Assembly: GCA_964456925.1 (NCBI GenBank)
Contig: CAYWCX010000026.1
Location: forward strand, 1 to 16,798
Origin: JBAZKK01 sp964456925
Lineage (GTDB): Bacteria > Omnitrophota > Gorgyraeia > Gygaellales > Profunditerraquicolaceae
Direction of reading: 5' to 3'
DNA: 16,798 nt
The position numbers and the translations under genes are program-made. Below are positions 7,559-13,366 of this stretch, piece by piece (the stretch's first letter is position 1; every line of letters begins with the position of its first letter). The notes below the pieces were generated by a model. It did not search any database. It saw only the letters and a list, made by a program, of their open reading frames with translations, and was not told the DNA's origin.

Positions 7559-8890
7559 TTACGGCTTAGGACTTTCGGGATAGGTTACGCGGCTGTGGTA
7601 TATCCCGCTTAAGATGCGCACAAAAACCGCGGAAATCTTCTCAAGGTCTTTCAGGGTCAGGTCGCAGGAATCCAGCTGGCCGTCAATAAACTTATTATTG
7701 ATAATCTTGTGCACCAGTTCTTCGATCTTGGCGGGGGTAGGGTCACGCAGCGAACGTACTGCCGCTTCCACGGAATCCGCCAGAAGCACCACTGCGGTCT
7801 CTTTCGTAGCAGGCTTGGGCCCGGGATAACGAAACCCCTCTTCCTGCACCTTTTCCTCTTCCTCCACGTTTTCCAGGGCACGGCGGTAGAAAAAATAGAC
7901 CAGGCTGGTGCCGTGATGCTGGGCGACGAAATCTACCAGGCGCGGGTTAAGCTTGTACTTCCTGGCAAGTTCCTCTCCTTCCTTGACGTGGTTCATAATC
8001 ACCATTTTGCTTATTGTAGGGGTGAGGTTTTCGTGTTTGCTCTCCAGGACATCCTGATTCTCGCTGAAGTAATCCGGCTTATAAAGTTTGCCGATATCGT
8101 GATAGTATGCGCCGATACGCGCCAGAAGGGCATGCGCTCCGATTGCCTGGCAGGCGGCTTCCGAAAGATTGCCTACAATCAGGCTGTGATGATAGGTCCC
8201 CGGCGCTTCTAGAATCATGCGCTGTAAAAGCGGCTGGTCAAAATCCGCCAGCTCTAAAAGGCTGATGTCGGTTACGGTGCGGAAGAGGTATTCAAAAAAC
8301 GGCAGTATCCCCAATACCAGGACGCTGGAAACGACCCCGTTAATCAAAAGGATAAGATATTTCGCCGGGTCAGCGGGCATAAAACGGTCTACCAATAAAA
8401 GCGCCGCCATCTGTGCCAGGCCGGTGATAAAACCGCTGCGGATAATTGCCATACGCCTGCGGCTGCCGAAAACCAGGAGGCTCGCCACTATCCCGCTGAT
8501 TAAAAACAGCATCGCCAGATAATAATGCATCCCGGCGACGGAAGAGACGGAAACCGCCGAAGCCACGATTAGAAAGAACGATACCCGCAGGTCATTAAAA
8601 AGCAGGGTTGCCAGCATCGGCACCAGGGAAAAAGGTATATAATATACCGACCAGTTGTTTTTAATAATAAAGTAACTGGCGACAAAAATAATCACAAAAA
8701 GCAGGGTAAGGTTTAAAAGATTGTAACCCTTCTCCTGCGCAAAAGGGTACAAAAAGAGAAAATAGATTACCAGGAGGGATAAAAACATCGGCACGATAAG
8801 GTTAACCTGCAGGATATGACTGATGATAAAAGCCAGCGCTACTGCCGAGACAAGTTTGAGGTTATTTTTTATTACGGTTTGCCTTTTCAT
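7559..8890 (-). CDS. Membrane-anchored HD-domain phosphohydrolase, 7TM-HD (PgpH/YqfF-type) lacking the extracellular 7TMR-HDED domain
   Basis: 443 residues. The first ~205 hold about seven hydrophobic segments (roughly 12-30, 32-50, 59-76, 82-98, 103-142 as a pair, 154-168, 178-198). The cytoplasmic HD domain (about 215-435) has YHHSLIVGNLSEAA (233-246), YYHDIGKLYKPDYF (262-275), NHVKEG (300-305), QHHG (324-327) and LLADSVEAAVRS (369-380), giving metal-binding His/Asp residues at 235, 264, 265, 301, 325 and 372. This matches the PgpH/YqfF group, some members of which hydrolyse c-di-AMP. Those proteins are usually near 700 residues, with a large extracellular HDED domain before the TM bundle; that part is absent. 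The frame upstream of the ATG runs into an in-frame stop at 8929-8927, so the short form is genuine here. GAGG precedes the ATG, which overlaps phoH by 29 bp. The nucleotide substrate is inferred. Confidence 0.88.
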   Translation of the reverse strand: MKRQTVIKNNLKLVSAVALAFIISHILQVNLIVPMFLSLLVIYFLFLYPFAQEKGYNLLNLTLLFVIIFVASYFIIKNNWSVYYIPFSLVPMLATLLFNDLRVSFFLIVASAVSVSSVAGMHYYLAMLFLISGIVASLLVFGSRRRMAIIRSGFITGLAQMAALLLVDRFMPADPAKYLILLINGVVSSVLVLGILPFFEYLFRTVTDISLLELADFDQPLLQRMILEAPGTYHHSLIVGNLSEAACQAIGAHALLARIGAYYHDIGKLYKPDYFSENQDVLESKHENLTPTISKMVIMNHVKEGEELARKYKLNPRLVDFVAQHHGTSLVYFFYRRALENVEEEEKVQEEGFRYPGPKPATKETAVVLLADSVEAAVRSLRDPTPAKIEELVHKIINNKFIDGQLDSCDLTLKDLEKISAVFVRILSGIYHSRVTYPESPKP

Positions 8891-9833
8891 AAGCCTCGAT
8901 AATCTGCTGCACCAGGGCGTGCCTGACTACGTCCGCACCGGTCAACTGGATGAATTTTATCCCGTCGATACCCTCAAGGATATCCTTTGCCTCCAGGAGG
9001 CCGATAGGTTTTCCTTCCGGAAGGTCACTCTGGGTAATATCGCCGGTAATGACGGCCTTGGAATCAAAACCCAGTCGCGTCAGAAACATCTTCATCTGAT
9101 CGGCGGTACAGTTCTGGGCTTCGTCCAGCACGATAAAAGCGTCGTTTAAGGTCCTGCCGCGCATATAAGCAAGCGGAGCTACTTCGATAATGCCGCTGGC
9201 AAGATACCGCTCAATGGTGTCCGCCTCCATCATATCGTAAAGCGCGTCGTAAAGCGGCCTCAAGTAAGGAGAAATTTTTTCATACATATCCCCCGGTAAA
9301 AATCCCAGCGATTCGCCTGCCTCAATAGCGGGTCGGGTAAGGATAATCCTGCGCACCTCTTGTTTCTTCAATTCATCCACCGCGCACGCCATCGCCAGAT
9401 AAGTCTTGCCGGTCCCCGCCGGCCCGATTCCGAAAACAATATCGTATTTCTTGATCGCCTCCACATATTCGCGCTGCCCCTTGCTCTTGGGCCCGATGAT
9501 GCGCTGGCCGGCGGACCTGCTTTTCGGCAGAGAAATCCTGTCAAGGTCCGAAATATTAATACGGCTGCTCTTGCTGTCTTTAAAATTACGCATACGGTAA
9601 TAAAAATCCGCCCGGGTTAATTCGCTCTCCCCCCGGCGGATGCCGGTGAGGACTTCTTCGATAAAACTGCCTGCCTTTCTGATATTAGCGGCAGTGCCGC
9701 TTACAATGAGCCGCTCTCCCCGCAGGTTCAGCCTGACTTTAAATTCCTTCTCGATGGTTTTTAAATTCTCGTCATGGGGGCCGAAAAGGGCCTGCGCCTC
9801 CTGCTGCTTTTCGATAGCGATATGTTTTTCCAA
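8862..9833 (-). CDS. phoH: PhoH-like protein (YbeZ family), P-loop NTPase
   Basis: 323 residues. An N-terminal KH-like region (about 10-65, with FGPHDENLKTIEKEF and RLIVSG) is followed by the PhoH ATPase: PKSKGQREYVEAI (115-127), Walker A GIGPAGTGKT (135-144), ILTRPAIEAGESLGFLPGD (164-182) and Walker B FIVLDEAQN (233-241), then VITGDITQSDLP (261-272). The family is an RNA-linked ATPase often encoded next to ybeY, as here. The start is TTG at 9833-9831: upstream in the frame are only VIS codons and then the stop codon of the lipoprotein gene, and no ATG or GTG is available. No strong Shine-Dalgarno is visible. PhoH lies in the same reading frame as the preceding lipoprotein gene, separated by its TAA and nine bases. 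Confidence 0.95.
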   Translation of the reverse strand: MEKHIAIEKQQEAQALFGPHDENLKTIEKEFKVRLNLRGERLIVSGTAANIRKAGSFIEEVLTGIRRGESELTRADFYYRMRNFKDSKSSRINISDLDRISLPKSRSAGQRIIGPKSKGQREYVEAIKKYDIVFGIGPAGTGKTYLAMACAVDELKKQEVRRIILTRPAIEAGESLGFLPGDMYEKISPYLRPLYDALYDMMEADTIERYLASGIIEVAPLAYMRGRTLNDAFIVLDEAQNCTADQMKMFLTRLGFDSKAVITGDITQSDLPEGKPIGLLEAKDILEGIDGIKFIQLTGADVVRHALVQQIIEAYEKANRNKK

Positions 9834-9842
9834 AGAGATGAC

Positions 9843-10157
9843 TTACTTTAGGTTCCTGGGGATTTCCTCTGAAGGCTCACTGCTTGCGGCCGGAACCGAA
9901 GATTCTGCCGCGGTTTTGCCTTTCTTTCCCTTAAAAGGCGCGGCTAACTCCACCTCAATCACCCGGATGTCGCGGGTAGTCTTACGCGATACTCCCTGCT
10001 CCTCTGCCGGAGCTTCGCCTTTCAAATAACCGCGGTTTCCGCTGTATAAATCCTGGTCAATCCTATCCCGCGTTTCGCGGTAGCTTCTTATCGCGCAACC
10101 TGAAAGGATAAAAATCAAAGACAATGCTGCCAAACCTAAAATGTTTATTTTTCTCAT
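9843..10157 (-). CDS. Small putative lipoprotein of unknown function
   Basis: 104 residues from the ATG at 10157. Signal peptide: MRKINILGLAALSLIFILSGC, with lipobox LSGC and Cys21 as the lipidated residue. The mature part is hydrophilic: a charged segment rich in Arg/Asp (YRETRDRIDQDLYSGNRGYL), then KTTRDIRVIEVELAAPF and a Lys/Ala/Ser/Pro-rich tail. No catalytic motif is visible and I do not know a function. The Asp-Gln-Asp-Leu/Gly-Asn-Arg-Gly-Tyr segment reminds me of pieces found ahead of LysM domains in Omnitrophota envelope proteins, but I cannot verify this and there is no LysM domain here. A longer reading from 10244 is possible but would run into aspS. The chosen ATG overlaps the aspS stop (ATGA) and has GGGGGAG about 6 nt upstream. 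Confidence 0.75.
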   Translation of the reverse strand: MRKINILGLAALSLIFILSGCAIRSYRETRDRIDQDLYSGNRGYLKGEAPAEEQGVSRKTTRDIRVIEVELAAPFKGKKGKTAAESSVPAASSEPSEEIPRNLK

Positions 10158-11548
10158 TTCCTGCTCCCCCTTTTCTTGATAGTTAATCCCAGTTCCTTTA
10201 ATTGTTTCTCTTCGACATCCGAAGGCGCGCCGGTAAGAGGGCAAAAGGCCTTCTGGGTTTTGGGAAAGGCGATGACTTCGCGGATACTCGCCTCTTGCGC
10301 CATAATCGCCAGTAACCGGTCTAAGCCGAAAGCAAATCCGCCGTGCGGCGGCGCGCCGAACTGGAAGGCCTCCAGTAAAAAGCCGAAGCGCTCCCTTGCC
10401 TCCTTCTCGTTGATGCCGATGATTTTAAATATCCGTTTCTGCAACTGTTGTTCGTGAATCCTGATTGAACCCGAACCCAATTCCACGCCGTTTAAAACCA
10501 AATCATAGGACCGCGACTTCGCCCCGCCCGGATTCTTTTCCAGGCTTTCGATATCTTCTTTTGCCACGGCGGTAAAGGGATGGTGTTCGCTCTCCCAGCG
10601 CTTTTCCTCTTCATTATATTTAAAAAGCGGAAAATCCTTTACCCAGACAAAGGCAAACTCATTTTGCCCTTGGCGTAAATCCGGCTTGTCGCTTTTATAT
10701 TTATCCTGGGATTCCTGATAGGAAATGCGCGGGAAAGGAATCTCCAACGCCATACCTTTTAATTCCTTAAATATCGCCCCTAACAGCTCTTCTACTATCG
10801 TAAAGACATCCTCCTCCTCGACAAAAGACATCTCCAAGTCCAACTGGGTGAATTCCGGCTGGCGGTCGGCACGCAGGTCCTCATCGCGGAAACACTTGGC
10901 AATCTGGTAATAACGGTCAATCCCCGCTACCATAAAAATCTGCTTGAACAACTGCGGCGACTGCGGCAGGGCGAAAAACTGGCCGGGATTAAGCCTTGAG
11001 GGAACAAGGTAGTCGCGCGCGCCCTCGGGAGTGGATTTGGTAAGTATCGGGGTTTCGCAGGAAATAAATCCCTTCTGCGGCAGAAAATTATTGATGATGG
11101 CATAAAGTTTGTGCCGCAGGAAAAAGTTCTCAAAGACCTTCCTCCTTCTTAAATCCAGGTAGCGGTATTTCAGGCGCATCTCTTCGGTAACATCAAGGTC
11201 ATCAAGGATTTCAAACGGCGGGGTGAGGCTGGGATTGAGTATCTCGAGTTGCGCGGCGGCTATCTCTACTTCTCCGGTAGGAATCCTGCTGTTGATTGTC
11301 CCCTGCGGCCGGGGATGAACCTTACCTTTAACGCGGATAACGAACTCATTCCTTAATTCCTGGGCCTTCTTATGCGTCTCGTGGGAATCCTTGGGGATAA
11401 ACACCACCTGGGTGATGCCGAAGCGGTCGCGGATATCGATAAAGATAAGTTTACCGTGGTCCCTGCGGTTAGCTACCCAGCCGCAGAGAGTAACTTCCTT
11501 GTCGGTATCCTTAATAGTAAGCTCTCCGCAGGTGTGCGTCCGAAGCAT
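10154..11548 (-). CDS. aspS: Aspartyl-tRNA synthetase, bacterial type but lacking the GAD domain; probably non-discriminating
   Basis: 464 residues; bacterial AspRS is usually close to 590. The anticodon-binding OB domain (1-105) has VTLCGWVANRRDHGKLIFID. Class II motifs are present: motif 1 around YLDLRRRKV to ETPILTKSTPEGARDYLVPS, motif 2 CFRDEDLRADRQPEFTQLD (219-237), motif 3 GGFAFGLDRLLA near the C-terminus. The text is bacterial-type throughout, but SDKPDLR (286-292) runs almost directly into FVWVKDFPLFKY (300-311). In standard bacterial enzymes the GAD insertion of about 120 residues sits exactly between these. His31 and Gly83 occupy the positions that in Pseudomonas AspRS (H31, G82) mark a non-discriminating enzyme able to make Asp-tRNA(Asn). 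GAGGT precedes the ATG, 1 nt after the hisS stop. The end overlaps the lipoprotein start by 4 bp. Confidence 0.95.
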   Translation of the reverse strand: MLRTHTCGELTIKDTDKEVTLCGWVANRRDHGKLIFIDIRDRFGITQVVFIPKDSHETHKKAQELRNEFVIRVKGKVHPRPQGTINSRIPTGEVEIAAAQLEILNPSLTPPFEILDDLDVTEEMRLKYRYLDLRRRKVFENFFLRHKLYAIINNFLPQKGFISCETPILTKSTPEGARDYLVPSRLNPGQFFALPQSPQLFKQIFMVAGIDRYYQIAKCFRDEDLRADRQPEFTQLDLEMSFVEEEDVFTIVEELLGAIFKELKGMALEIPFPRISYQESQDKYKSDKPDLRQGQNEFAFVWVKDFPLFKYNEEEKRWESEHHPFTAVAKEDIESLEKNPGGAKSRSYDLVLNGVELGSGSIRIHEQQLQKRIFKIIGINEKEARERFGFLLEAFQFGAPPHGGFAFGLDRLLAIMAQEASIREVIAFPKTQKAFCPLTGAPSDVEEKQLKELGLTIKKRGSRK

Positions 11549-11549
11549 T

Positions 11550-12800
11550 TTAATACCTCAACCTGTTCTTTAGTTCTGCGGTTAATTTATCCAAAGGCAC
11601 TTCCTGCTGCTGGCCTGATTGCATATCCTTCAAGGCAATAACCTTCTTTTTTAATTCGTCCTCCCCCAGGATTAAAACATAACGTGCGCAAGCATCGTTA
11701 GCCCGGCGCATCGCGCCTTTAAGGGATTTACCCTCATAATCGGTATCGCAGCTGACGCCGGCCTGACGCAGGCCATTCAATATTTTTAAGCCCTCTTTTT
11801 CGGCTGCTTCACCCAGCGTTATCAAATAAACTAACTCCTCTTTTTCAGGGGCAGTATCCCCGGCAGCGCTCAAGAGCAGGCGCTCCATGCCAAAGGCAAA
11901 ACCCATCGCAGCAGCATCCGGACCGCCTAATTCCTTTATCAGGTTATCGTATCTGCCTCCGGCGCCGACGGCGTCCTGGGCGCCGAGTGCGCTATGTTTG
12001 ATTTCAAATACGGTGCGGGTATAATAATCCAGGCCGCGCACCAGATAAGGGTTAACTTCGTATTTTATCTTTAAGGAATCGAGACCCTGCATTACTTTTT
12101 GGGCATGCCCTTTACAATCGCTGCAAAGGTAATTATCCTTAAGGTTTAACTTGGCGACTTCTTCCTTACAGGTCTCATTTTTACAATCCAGGATGCGCAG
12201 GACATTGCGCTTAAAACGCACCTGGCAGTCGGCACAAAACCTGGACAATTTTGGCTTTAAACCCTTCTCTAAAAGCCGGGTCAGTTCCTTTTTATCTTTG
12301 GTGCAACCCAGGCTGTTAATCTGGATGCTGTAACCTGTGATGGAAAAGGCCTTAAGCAGGGCGTCCGCCAGAGAAATCACTTCAACGTCTACCATCGGGC
12401 TTGCAGAGCCGATAACCTCGCACCCTAAATGGTGGAATTGCCTTAATCTCCCCTTTTGCGGCCTCTCCAGCCGGAACATCGGCCCCAGATAATAAAACTT
12501 CACCAGCCCCTGATTTTTATCCAGATTATTTTCAAGGTAGGCCCGCACCACCGAAGCCGTCCCTTCCGGCCGCAGGGCATAGGTATCCGAAGCGTTCTTA
12601 ATCACAAACATCTGCTTCTGTATGATTTCGCTGGATTGTCCGAGGGAGCGGTTGAATAAGCCGATATCTTCGATTATGGGCGTGCGCACTTCGGAATAAT
12701 TATAAAGCCTGAATATGCGCCGGGCGGCCTCTTCTATTTTCTGCCAGCGCCCTGTCTCTTCGGGCAGGATATCTTTTGTGCCGGGTATCTTCTTAAACAT
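11550..12800 (-). CDS. hisS: Histidyl-tRNA synthetase
   Basis: 416 residues, normal length. It starts MFKKIPGTKDILPEE, the usual HisRS opening. Motif 1 lies around 35-65 (VRTPIIEDIGLFNRSLGQSS), motif 2 around 104-130 (YYLGPMFRLERPQKGRLRQF), the histidine-specific element is LVRGLDYYTRTVFE (253-266), and motif 3 is AAMGFAFGMERLLL (297-310). Between them lies a cysteine-rich segment (C189, C192, C206, C211, C226, C229) typical of many bacterial HisRS. The C-terminal anticodon-binding domain ends at 416. It charges tRNA(His) in the cytosol. The gap to the upstream HU gene is 34 bp and contains no T-box or other leader; no clear Shine-Dalgarno precedes the ATG, only the A/T-rich tract following TTTTACCTAAA. 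hisS-aspS adjacency is common in bacteria. Confidence 0.97.
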   Translation of the reverse strand: MFKKIPGTKDILPEETGRWQKIEEAARRIFRLYNYSEVRTPIIEDIGLFNRSLGQSSEIIQKQMFVIKNASDTYALRPEGTASVVRAYLENNLDKNQGLVKFYYLGPMFRLERPQKGRLRQFHHLGCEVIGSASPMVDVEVISLADALLKAFSITGYSIQINSLGCTKDKKELTRLLEKGLKPKLSRFCADCQVRFKRNVLRILDCKNETCKEEVAKLNLKDNYLCSDCKGHAQKVMQGLDSLKIKYEVNPYLVRGLDYYTRTVFEIKHSALGAQDAVGAGGRYDNLIKELGGPDAAAMGFAFGMERLLLSAAGDTAPEKEELVYLITLGEAAEKEGLKILNGLRQAGVSCDTDYEGKSLKGAMRRANDACARYVLILGEDELKKKVIALKDMQSGQQQEVPLDKLTAELKNRLRY

Positions 12801-12813
12801 TAATTTTAATTTC

Positions 12814-12824
12814 TTTAGGTAAAA
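12814..12824 (-). repeat. TTTTACCTAAA element, copy 1 (upstream of hisS)
   Basis: The 11-mer TTTTACCTAAA on the minus strand lies in the HU-hisS gap, 13 nt before the hisS ATG, and is preceded by CCC. The same 11-mer recurs in front of ybeY, also preceded by CCC. Neither gene has a good Shine-Dalgarno. Function unknown; it could be coincidence in A/T-rich spacers. Confidence 0.35.
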
Positions 12825-12834
12825 GGGTGGTTGG

Positions 12835-13107
12835 CTACCTTATCTTTTTTTTCATCTCTAAGCCTGGCTTAAAGACTACAACCTTGCGGGGCGGGACGGG
12901 AACGACTTGACCGGTGCGAGGATTTCGGCCGGTGCGGCTCTTTCTCTGCTTTATCTTAAAGACGCCGAAGTTGCGTAATTCGATCTTTTCGCCTCTTGCC
13001 AATGCCTCTATAATGCAATCAAAGGTCTTCTGCACTACCTTCTTGACATCTATCTGCTTGAGATTAGTCTCATCGGAAACCCGAAGGATTATGTCTTTTT
13101 TGGTCAT
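12835..13107 (-). CDS. HU/IHF-family DNA-binding protein
   Basis: 90 residues, the standard size of the family. It begins MTKKDIILRVSDETNL, and the DNA-binding arm region is RNFGVFKIKQRKSRTGRNPR (45-64) followed by TGQVVPVPPRKVVVFKPG (65-82), which contains the family signature and the intercalating Pro region. HU and IHF proteins bend and compact DNA as dimers; LRNFGVF leans toward the IHF-like branch, but one subunit cannot be told from the other here. It is the first gene after a strong promoter and has a very good Shine-Dalgarno (AGGGAGGT, 6 nt before the ATG), consistent with high expression. It is followed by hisS after 34 bp. Confidence 0.95.
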   Translation of the reverse strand: MTKKDIILRVSDETNLKQIDVKKVVQKTFDCIIEALARGEKIELRNFGVFKIKQRKSRTGRNPRTGQVVPVPPRKVVVFKPGLEMKKKIR

Positions 13108-13109
13108 CG

Positions 13110-13120
13110 CGCACCTCCCT
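13110..13120 (-). promoter_or_regulatory. Strong ribosome binding site for the HU/IHF gene
   Basis: The minus strand reads AGGGAGGTGCGCG immediately before the ATG at 13107. GGGAGGT is close to a perfect anti-Shine-Dalgarno match at good spacing and is the strongest such site in the window. Confidence 0.8.
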
Positions 13121-13130
13121 ATTTCTAACT

Positions 13131-13159
13131 ATAATAACAACAAAAACTTACAATGTCAA
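13131..13159 (-). promoter_or_regulatory. Near-consensus sigma-70 promoter for the HU gene and probably the long downstream gene run
   Basis: On the minus strand, TTGACA (rc of 13154-13159) is followed by exactly 17 bp and TATTAT (rc of 13131-13136), a perfect -35 and a one-mismatch -10. Transcription should begin near 13124, leaving a leader of about 17 nt that is mostly the Shine-Dalgarno. No other comparable promoter is seen between here and the left edge, where no intergenic gap exceeds 41 bp. Confidence 0.8.
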
Positions 13160-13165
13160 GTGAAG

Positions 13166-13186
13166 TTTCGTAGGTTAACTTTCGTA
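13166..13186 (-). repeat. Pair of TACGAAA direct repeats just upstream of the -35 box
   Basis: TACGAAA occurs twice on the minus strand (rc of 13180-13186 and 13166-13172), 14 bp apart start to start, with the palindrome GTTAAC between them. They end 6 bp before the -35 hexamer. Position fits an activator or UP-type element, but no regulator can be named. Confidence 0.35.
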
Positions 13187-13194
13187 TCTCTATA

Positions 13195-13363
13195 GATTTT
13201 ATACTTTTGCTGGAGCGCACATTAGGATTTTTACGGCAGGAGTGCGCAAGGAATTACGAGCCGCTGGAATACGCCTGCCTTACGATAGCCTACTGATGGA
13301 AGCGGCGAGTAAACCGCAGTGCACGGCGTAAAAATCCAGTGCGCGAAGCAAAGGTATAAAATC
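13195..13363. repeat. 169-bp imperfect palindromic element with 17-bp terminal inverted repeats
   Basis: The left end GATTTTATACTTTTGCT (13195-13211) is the inverse of 13347-13363 with one T/C difference. Going inward, further paired blocks are 215-220 with 339-344 (GCGCAC), 225-235 with 327-337 (GGATTTTTACG, 11 bp), 242-245 with 321-324, 246-247 with 316-317, 250-251 with 314-315, 254-257 with 309-312 and 260-265 with 301-306 (all 13,xxx), leaving a ~35-nt apical loop. The element fills the space between the dnaE stop and the HU promoter. Neither side has a U-tract, so it is not a standard intrinsic terminator. It may be a MITE-like or palindromic repeat, or encode a structured RNA. CTATA abuts the left end and recurs 3 bp beyond the right end, a weak target-duplication hint. 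Confidence 0.7.
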
Positions 13364-13366
13364 AAC

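Larger units (their letters stand above)
1..13124 (-). other. Putative 13-gene transcription unit (HU to panB and beyond)
   Basis: From the promoter upstream of HU, thirteen consecutive same-strand genes follow with spacings of 34, 1, -4, 9, -29, 41, -28, 13, 29, -4, 1, -4 and 7 bp. I found no intrinsic terminator or promoter-like pair in any gap. The simplest reading is one operon continuing past the left edge; internal promoters inside coding sequence cannot be excluded. Confidence 0.45.

Noticed and set aside
10158..10244. Longer start for the small lipoprotein at 10244
   Set aside because: It would add 29 residues that overlap aspS and would bury the signal peptide; the ATG at 10157 has a Shine-Dalgarno and an ATGA overlap.
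12801..12834. T-box or other leader riboswitch before hisS
   Set aside because: The gap is only 34 bp and unstructured, too short for a T-box.
13195..13363. Intrinsic terminator for dnaE
   Set aside because: The palindrome directly follows the dnaE stop, but there is no T-rich tract after either arm, and it is far longer than a normal terminator. It could still hinder polymerase.
13174..13366. Integron attC-like site
   Set aside because: The imperfect foldable palindrome and the flanking GTTAAC and CAAC suggested it, but the end boxes do not fit GTTRRRY and RYYYAAC at the right places, and no cassette or integrase is present.
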